A stretch of 64,000 nucleotides of DNA from Blastococcus sp. TF02A-35 (GTDB lineage: Bacteria > Actinomycetota > Actinomycetes > Mycobacteriales > Geodermatophilaceae), in NCBI RefSeq assembly GCF_004571075.1, contig NZ_SPQP01000004.1:1-64000 (forward strand). The letters run 5' to 3'. A program made the translations under genes and the position numbers. The notes beneath the pieces were generated by a model. The model ran no database searches and was not told where the DNA came from. It saw only the letters and a list, made by a program, of their open reading frames with translations. Positions 26,333-37,712 of this stretch are shown one piece after another. Position 1 is the first letter of the stretch. Each line of letters begins with the position of its first letter.

Positions 26333-27627
26333 CAGGCGACCTCGACCGGCTGCTCGTCCAGGCCCGGGAGGGCGCCGAGACGGGCGTCGATGGTGGCCAT
26401 GAGCCGGTCCTGCAGCTCGTCCACGCCGATGTGCTGGACGACGTCGGCGAAGAAGCCGCGGACCACCAGGCGGCGGGCGGTCTCGGCGTCGATGCCGCGC
26501 GAGCAGAGGTAGAACAGCTGCTCGTCGTCGAACCGGCCGGTGGCGCTGGCGTGGCCGGCGCCGACGATCTCACCGGTCTCGATCTCCAGGTTCGGCACCG
26601 AGTCGGCGCGGGCGCCGTCGGTGAGCACCAGGTTCCGGTTGAGCTCGTAGGTCTCGGTGCCGGTGGCCGCGGGGCGGATCCGGACGTCGCCGATCCACAC
26701 CGTGCGCGCGCCCTCGCCCTGCAGCGCGCCCTTGTAGAGCACGTTGCTGGAGCAGTTGGGGACGGCGTGGTCCACCCAGAGCCGGTGCTCCTGGTGCTGC
26801 GTCTCGTCGGAGAAGTAGACGCCGAAGAGCTCCGCGCTGCCGCCGGGGCCGGCGTACTGCACGTTGCTGACCAGGCGGACGAGGTCGCCGCCGAGGGTGA
26901 CCACGACCTGCTTGAAGGTCGCGTCCCGGCCGACGACGGCGTCGTACTGCCCGCCGTGCACCGCACCGGGCGCCCACTCCTGCACCGTGACGAGGGTGAC
27001 CTGCGCGCCGTCGCCGACGAGCACGGTGACCCCGCCGGAGTACTTCGCGAGGCCGCTGTGGTCGAGGACGACCGTCGCCTTGGCGAAAGCTCCGACCTCG
27101 ACGACGAGCTGGCCCCAGACGACGTCCTCGGAGCCGGTACCGGCCAGGCCGAGCGTGACCGGGCGGTCGAGCTGGGCCTCCTGGGCCACGCGGACCACGT
27201 CGGCGCCTCCGGCGTTCTGCCGGGTCAGCGCGGCGAGCCGGTCCACCGGCTCGGGCAGGCCCTTGAGCAGCGGGTCGCCGGCGTCGACGCGGGCCAGCTC
27301 GACGCCCTCGGGGAGGTCGGTCGTCCAGCTCAGCTTCGCGTCGGAGGCGGCGCCGTCGAGCAGCGGCCTGATCCGCTTCATCGGCGTGAAGCGCCAGGTC
27401 TCCTCGCGGCCGGTCGGCACGCCGAAGGCGTCCGGGTCGGTCGAGGTGAACCGCTCGGCCGGCGAGCCGGTCGGGGTGCCACCGTGCGAGTGCGCGCCGG
27501 GGGCGACCGCGGTCGAGTCGGCCGGGGTGGTCGGCGGGCCCGCCTGGGTCCCGACGCCCTCGCCGAAGAGCTCTCCGGCGAGGACGGCGGACTCGGTCGT
27601 GAGACCCGTGGTGTTCTGGTCGGTCAT
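26332..27627 (-). CDS. sufD: SufD, Fe-S scaffold subunit
   Basis: 431 residues with the SufB/D beta-helix core. The N-terminal helical region ends in GVPTGREETWRFTPMKRI. The C-terminal block VPNLEIETGEIVGAGHASATG contains the His used at the SufB-SufD interface, followed by DDEQLFYLCSRGIDAETARRLVVRGF. About 60 N-terminal residues (Pro/Thr/Ala-rich) precede the conserved region. The start overlaps sufB by one base. Confidence 0.96.
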   Translation of the reverse strand: MTDQNTTGLTTESAVLAGELFGEGVGTQAGPPTTPADSTAVAPGAHSHGGTPTGSPAERFTSTDPDAFGVPTGREETWRFTPMKRIRPLLDGAASDAKLSWTTDLPEGVELARVDAGDPLLKGLPEPVDRLAALTRQNAGGADVVRVAQEAQLDRPVTLGLAGTGSEDVVWGQLVVEVGAFAKATVVLDHSGLAKYSGGVTVLVGDGAQVTLVTVQEWAPGAVHGGQYDAVVGRDATFKQVVVTLGGDLVRLVSNVQYAGPGGSAELFGVYFSDETQHQEHRLWVDHAVPNCSSNVLYKGALQGEGARTVWIGDVRIRPAATGTETYELNRNLVLTDGARADSVPNLEIETGEIVGAGHASATGRFDDEQLFYLCSRGIDAETARRLVVRGFFADVVQHIGVDELQDRLMATIDARLGALPGLDEQPVEVA

Positions 27628-29069
27628 CAGCCGACGGCACCTTCCATCTGCAGCTCGATGAGCCGGTTGAGCTCGAGGGCGTACTCCATGGGGAGCTCAC
27701 GGGCGATGGGCTCGACGAACCCGCGCACCACCATCGCCATGGCCTCGTCCTCGGTGAGACCGCGGCTCATCAGGTAGAAGAGCTGGTCCTCGCTGACGCG
27801 GGAGACGGTGGCCTCGTGACCCATGGCGACGTCGTCCTCGCGGACGTCGACGTAGGGGTAGGTGTCCGAGCGGCTGATCGTGTCGACCAGGAGCGCGTCG
27901 CACTTCACGGTCGACTTGGAGCCGTAGGCGCCCTCGTCGACCTGGACCAGGCCGCGGTAGGACGTGCGGCCACCACCTCGGGCCACCGACTTCGACACGA
28001 TGGTCGAGGAGGTGTGCGGCGCGGCGTGCACCATCTTGGCGCCGGCGTCCTGGTGCTGGCCCTCGCCCGCGAACGCGATCGAGAGGACCTCGCCCTTGGC
28101 GTGCTCGCCGGTCATCCACACGGCCGGGTACTTCATCGTCACCTTGGAGCCGAGGTTGCCGTCGACCCACTCCATGGTCGCGCCCTCGTGGGCCACGGCC
28201 CGCTTGGTGACCAGGTTGTAGACGTTGTTCGACCAGTTCTGGATGGTCGTGTACCGGCAGCGCGCGTTCTTCTTGACGATGATCTCGACGACCGCGGAGT
28301 GCAGCGAGTCCGACTTGTAGATCGGCGCGGTGCAGCCCTCGACGTAGTGCACGTAGGCGCCCTCGTCGACGATGATCAGCGTCCGCTCGAACTGGCCCAT
28401 GTTCTCGGTGTTGATCCGGAAGTAGGCCTGCAGCGGGATCTCCACGTGCACGCCCGGCGGCACGTAGATGAACGAGCCACCCGACCACACGGCGGTGTTC
28501 AGCGCGGCGAACTTGTTGTCCCCGGACGGGATGACCGAGCCGAAGTACTCGCGGAACAGGTCCGGGTGCTCCTTCAGCGCCGTGTCGGTGTCGAGGAAGA
28601 GGACGCCCTGCTCCTCGAGGTCCTCGCGGATCTGGTGGTAGACGACCTCGGACTCGTACTGCGCGGCGACACCCGCGACCAGCCGCTGCTTCTCCGCCTC
28701 GGGGATGCCCAGCTTGTCGTAGGTGTTCTTGATGTCCTCCGGCAGCTCCTCCCACGAGGTGGCCTGCTTCTCGGTGGAGCGCACGAAGTACTTGATGTTC
28801 TGGAAGTCGATCCCGGACAGGTCCGAGCCCCAGTCGGGCATCGGCTTGCGGTCGAAGAGCTTCAGGGCCTTGAGACGGCGGTCGAGCATCCACTCGGGCT
28901 CGCTCTTGCGCGCGGAGATGTCGCGGACGACGTCCTCGCTCAGACCGCGGCGCGCCGACGCGCCGGCGACGTCGGCGTCGGCCCAGCCGTACTCGTAGCG
29001 GCCGAGCTGCTCGATCTGCTCGTCCTGCGTCAGCTGCGTGGCCGTGGCCGGCTGCTGCGTGCTGGTCAT
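27627..29069 (-). CDS. sufB: SufB, Fe-S scaffold subunit
   Basis: 480 residues, full length. Characteristic blocks are [59 protein letters not shown] (the conserved cluster cysteine) and [20 protein letters not shown]. SufB forms the scaffold core with SufD and SufC, where nascent clusters assemble. The ATG at 29069 overlaps the sufR stop (ATGA), so regulator and scaffold are translationally linked. Confidence 0.97.
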   Translation of the reverse strand: MTSTQQPATATQLTQDEQIEQLGRYEYGWADADVAGASARRGLSEDVVRDISARKSEPEWMLDRRLKALKLFDRKPMPDWGSDLSGIDFQNIKYFVRSTEKQATSWEELPEDIKNTYDKLGIPEAEKQRLVAGVAAQYESEVVYHQIREDLEEQGVLFLDTDTALKEHPDLFREYFGSVIPSGDNKFAALNTAVWSGGSFIYVPPGVHVEIPLQAYFRINTENMGQFERTLIIVDEGAYVHYVEGCTAPIYKSDSLHSAVVEIIVKKNARCRYTTIQNWSNNVYNLVTKRAVAHEGATMEWVDGNLGSKVTMKYPAVWMTGEHAKGEVLSIAFAGEGQHQDAGAKMVHAAPHTSSTIVSKSVARGGGRTSYRGLVQVDEGAYGSKSTVKCDALLVDTISRSDTYPYVDVREDDVAMGHEATVSRVSEDQLFYLMSRGLTEDEAMAMVVRGFVEPIARELPMEYALELNRLIELQMEGAVG

Positions 29070-29887
29070 GCGGGCGTCCTCTCCCGGGAGATCGCGTGGG
29101 CGTTGCTGGGTGTCTCGGTGCTGGTGGACGGTGCGGTGCGCGCGCCGCGCGCTCCTCGCTCACCTGGTACAGGGCGTGCAGGGGCCGTTCTGTTCCCCGG
29201 GCGCAGGGCGCCGGGGATGTGTGTGGTGCAGATCCCGTCGCCGTGGGCGATCGTGGCCAGGCGCTGCACGTGGGTGCCCACGAGCCGGCCGATCACCGCG
29301 GTCTCGGCCTCGCACAGCTGGGGGAACTCGGCCGCCACGTGCGCCACCGGGCAGTGGTGCTGGCAGAGCTGCCCCCCGCTGGAGATCGCGGAGGCCGAGG
29401 CAGCGTAGCCCTCGGCGGTGAGCGCGGCGGCGAGTGCCTGGGCCCGGTCGACCGGCTGCCCGTGCTCCGCGCTGACCGCCCGCTCCACGGCGCTCGACGC
29501 GCGCGCCTCCAGGCCGGCCAGCTGCTGCTCGGCGACCGCGCGGACCGCGTCCGGGCCCCCGATCCCCGCGACGTACCGCAGCGCGGTCAGCGCCAGGTCG
29601 TCGTAGGCGTGCGGGTAGGCCGAGCGGCCGGCGTCGGTGAGGTGGAACCGGCGGGCGGGACGGCCGCGGCCGCGGTGGGCGTCGCGCACCTGGCGCTCCT
29701 CGACCCGGCCGGTGGCGACCAGCGCGTCGAGGTGCCGGCGCACGGCGGCCGGGGAGATGCCCAGCCGCCCCGCGAGCTCGGTGGCGGTCTGCGGGCCGTG
29801 CTCGAGGAGCAGGCCGCTCACGCGGTCGCGGGTGCGCCCGTCGTCGGCAGTCGCCGACGGCCGGGAGTGCGCCGCGATGGATTCCAC
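29066..29887 (-). CDS. sufR: SufR-type Fe-S-sensing transcriptional repressor
   Basis: 273 residues. The N-terminal winged HTH ([26 protein letters not shown], about 35-60, with wing [15 protein letters not shown]) is followed by a sensor domain. That domain has a cysteine cluster, [23 protein letters not shown] and GICTTHIP, matching the SufR cluster-binding region. In other actinobacteria SufR with its cluster represses its own suf operon. The last 45 residues (Arg/Pro/Thr-rich after CTTHIPGAL) look dispensable. It is first in the operon and faces ctaA divergently across 161 bp that contain several palindromes. Confidence 0.93.
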   Translation of the reverse strand: MESIAAHSRPSATADDGRTRDRVSGLLLEHGPQTATELAGRLGISPAAVRRHLDALVATGRVEERQVRDAHRGRGRPARRFHLTDAGRSAYPHAYDDLALTALRYVAGIGGPDAVRAVAEQQLAGLEARASSAVERAVSAEHGQPVDRAQALAAALTAEGYAASASAISSGGQLCQHHCPVAHVAAEFPQLCEAETAVIGRLVGTHVQRLATIAHGDGICTTHIPGALRPGNRTAPARPVPGERGARGARTAPSTSTETPSNAHAISRERTPA

Positions 29888-29888
29888 A

Positions 29889-29934
29889 ACACGAGTGTGT
29901 CCTATTTAGGGGACCGCGCAAGCAAGGTCGACCT
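29889..29934. promoter_or_regulatory. Candidate sufR/suf operator region with three palindromes
   Basis: Upstream of sufR are an ACAC-GA-GTGT repeat (29889-29898), a perfect CCTATTTAGG-type palindrome (29901-29910) and a perfect 10-bp AGGTCGACCT (29925-29934). On the minus strand TAGGAC within this block resembles a -10. Such palindromes are plausible SufR sites for autoregulation, and they could also affect divergent ctaA. Assignment is by position only. Confidence 0.4.
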
Positions 29935-30036
29935 AAGAAGCACCTCCTCGGGACAGCATCGTGATCAGCTTCACCGCGCGCACGTGACGGCCCTCTCCCC
30001 CGGTGCGCGCGACCCGGGTCCGGGCGCCGGAGCGAA

Positions 30037-30042
30037 TACGAT
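30037..30042 (+). promoter_or_regulatory. Candidate -10 TACGAT for leaderless ctaA
   Basis: TACGAT fits TAnnnT and ends six bases before the GTG at 30049. Transcription would start at the start codon. No Shine-Dalgarno is present, which agrees with leaderless translation. No convincing -35 is seen. Confidence 0.45.
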
Positions 30043-30048
30043 CGACGC

Positions 30049-30993
30049 GTGCCGCGCCTGCCCGCCTCGTTCTCCGCGACCACCATCTCCCGCCTGGCCC
30101 TCGCCAACGCCGTGGCCAACGGGCTGATCGTCGTGACCGGCGGCGCGGTCCGGCTGACCGGCTCCGGCCTGGGCTGCCCCACCTGGCCGCGCTGCACCTC
30201 GGAGAGCTTCGTGGCGACGCCGGAGCTGGCCGGCCACGGCGCCATCGAGTTCGGCAACCGGCTGCTCACGTTCGTGCTCGCCGCGGTCGCCGTCGCCACC
30301 GTCGTCGCCGTCTGGCGCTCCGCGCGCCGCGACCTGCGGCCGCTCGCCGTCCTGACCTTCCTCGGCATCCCGGCGCAGGCGCTGCTGGGCGGCGTCACCG
30401 TGCTCACCGGGCTGAACCCGTGGACGGTCGCCGCGCACTTCCTCGTCTCGGCGGTCCTCGTCGCGCTCGCCACGACGCTCTGGCTGCGCTCGCGGGAGCC
30501 GGGCGTCGGGCAGCCGCTGGTGCGCCGGCCTTTCGTGCTGCTGACCTGGGGCATCGGCGCCGCGACGGCGGCCGTCCTGGCGCTCGGCACCGTCGTCACC
30601 GGCAGCGGCCCGCACAGCGGCGACGTCGACGAGCGGGACGTGCCCACCGGCGACCGCATGGGCTTCGACCCCGAGCTGGTCAGCCAGCTGCACGCCGACG
30701 TCGTCTTCCTGCTGGTCGGCCTGACCGTGGCGATGCTGGTGGCGCTGCACGCCACCGACGCTCCCGCCCGGGTCCGGCGGGCCGCCCGCGACCTGCTGCT
30801 CGTGGAGCTGGCCCAGGGCGTCGTCGGCTACGTGCAGTACTTCACCGACCTGCCCATCGCGCTGGTCCTGCTGCACATGCTCGGCGCGGTGCTCACGACC
30901 GCCTTCGCCGCCCGGCTCGTGTGGTCGGTGCGCGGCCCGGCGTCGGACGCCCCGCTGGCGGCGCGCGAGGCGGAGCCCGCCGCGACCCGCTGA
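30049..30993 (+). CDS. ctaA: Heme A synthase CtaA (COX15 family)
   Basis: 314 residues, about eight transmembrane helices in two four-helix halves. The outer loop cysteine pair is in GLGCPTWPRC (41-49). His residues at heme-ligand positions are H130 (TVAAHFLVSA), H215 (VSQLHADVV) and H276 (LLHMLGA). The first conserved ligand motif, EXXH in Bacillus CtaA, reads EFGN (67-70), so the His is replaced by Asn. CtaA oxidises heme O to heme A for cytochrome c oxidase. The N-terminus MPRLPASFSATTISRLALANAV is short and cytoplasmic. The farnesyltransferase ctaB is nearby on the other strand. Confidence 0.93.
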   Translation: MPRLPASFSATTISRLALANAVANGLIVVTGGAVRLTGSGLGCPTWPRCTSESFVATPELAGHGAIEFGNRLLTFVLAAVAVATVVAVWRSARRDLRPLAVLTFLGIPAQALLGGVTVLTGLNPWTVAAHFLVSAVLVALATTLWLRSREPGVGQPLVRRPFVLLTWGIGAATAAVLALGTVVTGSGPHSGDVDERDVPTGDRMGFDPELVSQLHADVVFLLVGLTVAMLVALHATDAPARVRRAARDLLLVELAQGVVGYVQYFTDLPIALVLLHMLGAVLTTAFAARLVWSVRGPASDAPLAAREAEPAATR

Positions 30994-31010
30994 ACCGCCC
31001 GCTCACGCCT

Positions 31011-31033
31011 CCGCGCGGGAATCCCGGGCGCGG
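31011..31033. terminator. Hairpin between convergent ctaA and a small gene
   Basis: CCGCGC pairs with GCGCGG around GGG/CCC with a 2-nt bulge and an AAT loop. It sits between the ctaA stop (30993) and the end of the minus-strand gene at 31077, so it may serve both directions. Confidence 0.45.
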
Positions 31034-31076
31034 TAGCGACATCCGTGCGCATGCGGGCGACATCGAGGGGGCTCGC

Positions 31077-31406
31077 TCAGGCGTGCAGGACGAGGACGAC
31101 CAGCACCGACCCGTCCGGTGACTCCCATCGCCCGGCCGTCACCCGCTCCGGGCCGCTGCGCGCATCGGCCCACGCCGGCCAGGCGTCGTCCTCGTCGTGC
31201 CAGAGGAGGCGTCCGCCCGGCAGGTAGGTGACGACGGGGCACCCGGACTCGACCAGCGCCTCGACCTCGGCCGGGCCGAGCGCCACCCCGGTCATCGAGT
31301 ACGTGCGCCGGTCGGCGCCGACCAGCTGGCCCATCCGGGCGTTGGCCAGGTCCGTGCGCACGAGCTGCACGCTTCCATGCCACCGAGACGCGCGCCGCTC
31401 CGGCAT
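31077..31406 (-). CDS. Hypothetical protein, 109 aa, soluble
   Basis: I do not recognise this family. It is 109 residues with no signal peptide or membrane helix. Recognisable pieces are ADRRTYSMTGVALGPAEVEALVESG (about 31-55), a hydrophobic strand CPVVTYLPGGRLLWH, an acidic DEDDAWPAWADA and a terminal strand VLVVLVLHA. The third-position G/C bias of the frame supports coding. The ATG at 31406 is used here, but the GTG at 31370 (in GSVQLVRTDL) has a closer GGAAG site and may be the true start. It lies between ctaA and ctaB, so a respiratory role is possible but unsupported. Confidence 0.55.
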   Translation of the reverse strand: MPERRASRWHGSVQLVRTDLANARMGQLVGADRRTYSMTGVALGPAEVEALVESGCPVVTYLPGGRLLWHDEDDAWPAWADARSGPERVTAGRWESPDGSVLVVLVLHA

Positions 31407-31471
31407 CCGCCCGGCCGGAGACCGGCGTGGCACCGTTCTCGGCCACCGGACCGGCCGCGCTCCGACGCCGG

Positions 31472-32404
31472 TCAGACGATGGCGTCGACGATGATCGCGA
31501 CCGACAGCAGTGACAGGTACGAGATCGAGACGTGGAACAGCTGCATCGGCTTCATGTCCCCGCCGCGCCTGATGCGGGCCAGCAGCCGGTGGGACTCCAC
31601 CACGAACCAGCCGCCCAGCAGCGCCGCGGGGATCGCGTAGCCCAGCCCGATGCCGTAGCCCGCGGCGACCGGCCAGAGCAGCAGCGAGACGGCGAACGTG
31701 GCCCAGGCCCACCCGACGGACTGCCGGCCCACCGACAGCGCGGTGGTCACCACGGGCAGCATCGGGACGTCGGCTCGTGCGTAGTCGTCCTTGAACCGCA
31801 GGGCCAGCGCCCAGAAGTGCGGCATCTGCCAGCAGAAGACGATCCCGAAGATGACGACGGCCGGCCAGTCCAGCGAGCCCGTGACCGCGGCCCAGCCGAT
31901 GAGCACCGGCGCGGCGCCGGGCACCCCGCCCCACTCGGTGCTGCGGCGGGTGTGCCGCTTGAACACCATCGTGTAGAGGACGGCGTAGTAGAAGATCGCC
32001 GCCGCCGACAGCGCGGCGGCCAGGGGCGTCGTGGTGAGCAGCAGCAGGACGATCGAGCTCACCGTCAGGGCGAAGCCGAACACCAGCGCGGCGCGCGGGG
32101 TGACCTCCCCGGTGACCAGCGGCCGCTTCTGCGTGCGCTGCATCAACCGGTCGATGTCCCGGTCGAAGTAGCAGTTGAAGACGTTGGCGGCGCCGGCCGC
32201 GAGCGTGCCGCCCACCAGCGTCCAGAACAGCAGCGGCAGCGGCGGCCAGCCCCGGTCGGCGACCATCATCGCCGGCACCGTGGTGATGAGCAGCAGCTCG
32301 ATGATGCGCGGCTTGGTCAGCCCGACGTAGGCACCGACCCGCGAGCGGAGGCGGGCGGCGAGGCGGGGAGCAGGGGCGGCGGCGCGCTCGGACAGCGCCG
32401 TCAC
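31472..32404 (-). CDS. ctaB: Protoheme IX farnesyltransferase CtaB (heme O synthase)
   Basis: 310 residues with about nine transmembrane helices. The prenyl diphosphate site NVFNCYFDRDIDRLMQRT contains the aspartate-rich NxxxDxxxD motif, and the second loop YTMVFKRHTRRSTEWGG is typical of COX10/CtaB. It converts heme B to heme O, the substrate of CtaA. The GTG at 32404 with GAGGG 8 nt upstream is preferred. A longer upstream frame would enter the divergent control region. It is transcribed divergently from tkt, with 275 bp between. Confidence 0.95.
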   Translation of the reverse strand: MTALSERAAAPAPRLAARLRSRVGAYVGLTKPRIIELLLITTVPAMMVADRGWPPLPLLFWTLVGGTLAAGAANVFNCYFDRDIDRLMQRTQKRPLVTGEVTPRAALVFGFALTVSSIVLLLLTTTPLAAALSAAAIFYYAVLYTMVFKRHTRRSTEWGGVPGAAPVLIGWAAVTGSLDWPAVVIFGIVFCWQMPHFWALALRFKDDYARADVPMLPVVTTALSVGRQSVGWAWATFAVSLLLWPVAAGYGIGLGYAIPAALLGGWFVVESHRLLARIRRGGDMKPMQLFHVSISYLSLLSVAIIVDAIV

Positions 32405-32534
32405 CGGGTGCCCTCGTGCGCGGTCGCGCGCGGGCAGCAGGGCACCACGGGATCCCTTCGAACCGGGGGGAGGAACCCGCCCATGGTAGCCCCGGGCCCC
32501 GCCCGGCCAGCCGCGCGCCATGACCTCGGATGAC

Positions 32535-32540
32535 TAGGGT
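32535..32540 (+). promoter_or_regulatory. Candidate -10 TAGGGT for the tkt operon
   Basis: TAGGGT in GACTAGGGTTGATC fits the actinobacterial -10 and lies 140 bp upstream of the tkt ATG, in the space between divergent ctaB and tkt. The -35 is poor. Confidence 0.35.
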
Positions 32541-32679
32541 TGATCACGTTGGTGCCGCGGGTGCAGCGGGTAGGGGCGACGGCGACGAGACCCCGTCGTG
32601 ACGCCCCGGCACGTCCGCCGGCGGCCGACCGCCCGTCCGGGTGCATCGTCAGGCCTACCTCGAGGGAGACACCGACCAG

Positions 32680-34893
<2,214 letters not shown>

Positions 34894-34937
34894 CGCGGGC
34901 GCCGGCACCGACCCACCCGAGCCCGGAAGGGGCCGAC

Positions 34938-36044
34938 ATGGCACAGAACGAGAACCTGGCCGAGCTGTCCCAGGCAGGGGTCGCCGTCTGGCTCGACGAC
35001 CTGTCCCGCGACCGCATCCGCAGCGGCAACCTGCAGTCGCTGGTCGACGAGCACTCGGTCGTCGGCGTCACGACGAACCCGACGATCTTCGCCGCCGCGA
35101 TCAGCGGCTCGGAGTCCTACGACGACCAGCTGCACGCCCTCGCGGTGCGCAAGGTGAGCGTCGAGGAGGCGCTGCGCACCATCACCGCCGCCGACGTCCG
35201 GGACGCCTGCGACCTGCTCGCCCCGCTGGCCTCCCGCCAGCCCGGCGACGGCCGCGTCTCCCTCGAGGTCGCCCCCGGCCTGGCGCACGACACCGACGCC
35301 ACGGCCGCCGAGGCGGCGCACCTGTGGTGGCTGGTCGACCGGCCGAACCTGTACATCAAGATCCCGGCCACCGAGGCCAGCCTCCCGGCCATCACGACGT
35401 CGATCTCCCGCGGCATCAGCGTCAACGTCACCCTCATCTTCAGCCTCGAGCGGTACCGCGCCGTCATGGACGCCTACCTCTCCGGCCTGGAGCAGCGGCT
35501 GGCCGAGGACCCCGAGGCCGACCTCTCCACGCTGGAGTCGGTGGCGTCGTTCTTCGTCTCCCGCGTGGACACCGAGATCGACAAGCGCCTCGACGCCGCG
35601 GGGGCCGACCCCTCGCTCAAGGGCAAGGCCGGCGTGGCCAACGCCCAGCTGGCCTACCAGGCCTACGAGGAGGTCTTCACCTCCGAGCGGTGGCAGGCGC
35701 TGGAGGCCAAGGGCGCCCGGCGGCAGCGGCCGCTGTGGGCGTCGACCGGGGTCAAGAACCCCGACTACTCCGACACCCTCTACATCAGCGAGCTGATCGC
35801 TCCCGGCACCGTCAACACGATGCCGGAGAAGACGCTGATGGCCTACGCCGACCACGGCACGCCCGGCACCCCCGTGCAGAAGTCCTACGACGACGCCGCC
35901 GCGGTCATGAAGGCCGTCGGCGACGCCGGCGTCGACCTCGACGACGTCTTCCGGCAGCTCGAGGAGGAGGCGGTGCAGAAGTTCGTCGACTCCTGGGACG
36001 AGCTCACCGAGTCCGTCCGCACCGAGCTCGAGGACAAGGCATGA
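34938..36044 (+). CDS. tal: Transaldolase
   Basis: 368 residues. [14 protein letters not shown], the Schiff-base lysine in NLYIKIPAT (about 137) and [12 protein letters not shown] are hallmark blocks, and [12 protein letters not shown] is also conserved. It transfers dihydroxyacetone units between sedoheptulose-7-phosphate and glyceraldehyde-3-phosphate. GGAAGGGG precedes the ATG. Its stop overlaps the pgi start (ATGA), which matters because in some bacteria this transaldolase and isomerase are one fused polypeptide. Confidence 0.97.
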   Translation: MAQNENLAELSQAGVAVWLDDLSRDRIRSGNLQSLVDEHSVVGVTTNPTIFAAAISGSESYDDQLHALAVRKVSVEEALRTITAADVRDACDLLAPLASRQPGDGRVSLEVAPGLAHDTDATAAEAAHLWWLVDRPNLYIKIPATEASLPAITTSISRGISVNVTLIFSLERYRAVMDAYLSGLEQRLAEDPEADLSTLESVASFFVSRVDTEIDKRLDAAGADPSLKGKAGVANAQLAYQAYEEVFTSERWQALEAKGARRQRPLWASTGVKNPDYSDTLYISELIAPGTVNTMPEKTLMAYADHGTPGTPVQKSYDDAAAVMKAVGDAGVDLDDVFRQLEEEAVQKFVDSWDELTESVRTELEDKA

Positions 36045-37642
36045 CCCTGGAGTTCAGCTCCGCCGGTCTGGAGGTCCCCGAGCCCGTCCGCTCCCAGCTC
36101 CTCGAGGACGACGTCGCCGCGCGGCTGGTCCAGAAGGACGCCACCCTCTGGGGCCCCGAGGCGGAGAGCGAGGCGGCCGTCCGCCTCGGCTGGCTGGACC
36201 TGCCGGCGACGTCGCGCCCGCTGGTCGCCCAGCTGGCCGAGCTGCGGTCCGAGCTCGCCGCCGAGGGGATCGACCGCGTCGTCCTCTGCGGCATGGGCGG
36301 CTCCTCCCTGGCGCCGGAGGTCATCTGCCGGACCGCCGGCGTCCCGCTGGTGGTGCTCGACACCACCGACCCCGGCCAGGTGGCCGCTGCGATGACCGAC
36401 CTGGAGCGGACCGTCGTCGTGGTCAGCTCCAAGTCCGGCGGCACCGTGGAGACCGAGAGCCAGCGCCGGGCCTTCATCAGCGCCTTCGCGGCCGCCGGCC
36501 TGGATGAGAAGCAGATCGGCGCCCGGTTCGTCGTCGTCACCGATCCCGGGTCCCCGCTGTCGGAGACGGCCGCCGCGATGGGCGCGCGGGCGGTCTTCCT
36601 GGCCGACCCCACCGTCGGCGGCCGGTACAGCGCGCTGTCCGCCTTCGGGCTGGTGCCCTCGGCGCTGGCCGGCGCCGACGTCGCCTCCCTCGTGGACGAC
36701 GCGGAGGAGCTGGCCGAGGGCCTGGCGCGGCCGGACAACGCCGCCATGCAGCTCGGCATCGCGCTCGGGGCCGCGTTCCGGACCGGCAGGGACAAGGTCG
36801 CCCTCGCCGACGCCGGCGCCACCCCCATCCAGGGCTTCGGCGACTGGGCCGAGCAGCTGATCGCCGAGTCCACCGGCAAGCAGGGCCGCGGCATCCTCCC
36901 CGTGGTGCTGGAGTCGCCGGACGCGCCCGGCGCCCAGGCCCCGGACGTGCTCCTCGGCCTCGTCGGCGCCACCGCGCCGGAGCCGGGGCCCTCGGTCGGC
37001 GTGACCGGCCCGCTCGGCGCGCAGTTCCTGGCCTGGGAGTACGCGACGGCGGTGGCGGGGCGGGTGCTCGGGATCAACCCGTTCGACCAGCCGAACGTCA
37101 CCGAGAGCAAGGAGAACACCCAGGCGATCCTCGCGTCGGGCCTGCCCGACGAGCGGCCGCTCGCCACGGTGGGCGCGGTGCAGATCCGCGCCTCCGGCGG
37201 CCTGCTCGACGGCGTGGACCTCTCCGCGTCCGACGCGCTCCGGCTCGCCCTGGACGCGCTGGTCGGCGCGATCCCGCCGCGCGGCTACCTGGCGGTCATG
37301 GCCTACCTGGACCGGCTGCAGGACGCCTCGGCCGCCGACGTGCGCGCCGCGCTGGCGGAGCGCACGGAGCACGCGGTCACCTTCGGCTGGGGCCCGCGCT
37401 TCCTGCACTCGACCGGCCAGTACCACAAGGGCGGCCCGCAGGTCGGGGCCTTCCTGCAGCTCACCGGCGCCGTCGCCGAGGACCTGCCGGTCCCCGACCA
37501 GCCCTACACGTTCGGCACCCTGCAGGCGGCCCAGGCCGCCGGTGACCGCAAGGCGCTGGCCGACCGGGACCGCCCGCTGCTCCACCTGCACCTCAAGGAC
37601 CGGGCAGCGGGAATCGGCCAGCTGCTCACCGCGCTGGGCTGA
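36041..37642 (+). CDS. pgi: Glucose-6-phosphate isomerase (short SIS-domain type)
   Basis: 533 residues with two SIS sugar-isomerase domains. [14 protein letters not shown] (about 85) and [15 protein letters not shown] (about 128) are the phosphosugar-binding loops. [13 protein letters not shown] and [18 protein letters not shown] occur later in the protein. The sequence is the type found fused behind transaldolase in some species rather than the classical E. coli Pgi. It interconverts glucose-6-phosphate and fructose-6-phosphate, linking glycolysis to zwf just downstream. The ATG overlaps the tal stop by 4 nt. Confidence 0.93.
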   Translation: MTLEFSSAGLEVPEPVRSQLLEDDVAARLVQKDATLWGPEAESEAAVRLGWLDLPATSRPLVAQLAELRSELAAEGIDRVVLCGMGGSSLAPEVICRTAGVPLVVLDTTDPGQVAAAMTDLERTVVVVSSKSGGTVETESQRRAFISAFAAAGLDEKQIGARFVVVTDPGSPLSETAAAMGARAVFLADPTVGGRYSALSAFGLVPSALAGADVASLVDDAEELAEGLARPDNAAMQLGIALGAAFRTGRDKVALADAGATPIQGFGDWAEQLIAESTGKQGRGILPVVLESPDAPGAQAPDVLLGLVGATAPEPGPSVGVTGPLGAQFLAWEYATAVAGRVLGINPFDQPNVTESKENTQAILASGLPDERPLATVGAVQIRASGGLLDGVDLSASDALRLALDALVGAIPPRGYLAVMAYLDRLQDASAADVRAALAERTEHAVTFGWGPRFLHSTGQYHKGGPQVGAFLQLTGAVAEDLPVPDQPYTFGTLQAAQAAGDRKALADRDRPLLHLHLKDRAAGIGQLLTALG

Positions 37643-37650
37643 CCGTCGCC

Positions 37651-37681
37651 GCGGTGCGGACGGCGACGCCGTCCGCACCGC
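37651..37681 (+). terminator. Perfect 14-bp hairpin between pgi and zwf
   Basis: GCGGTGCGGACGGC (37651-37664), a 3-nt loop GAC, then the exact complement GCCGTCCGCACCGC (37668-37681). It sits 8 bp after the pgi stop and 31 bp before the zwf ATG. It would act as a partial terminator, an mRNA processing or stability element, or an attenuator. Confidence 0.65.
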
Positions 37682-37712
37682 CCCGGTCCCACCCCGACCA
37701 CGAGGACGGAAG

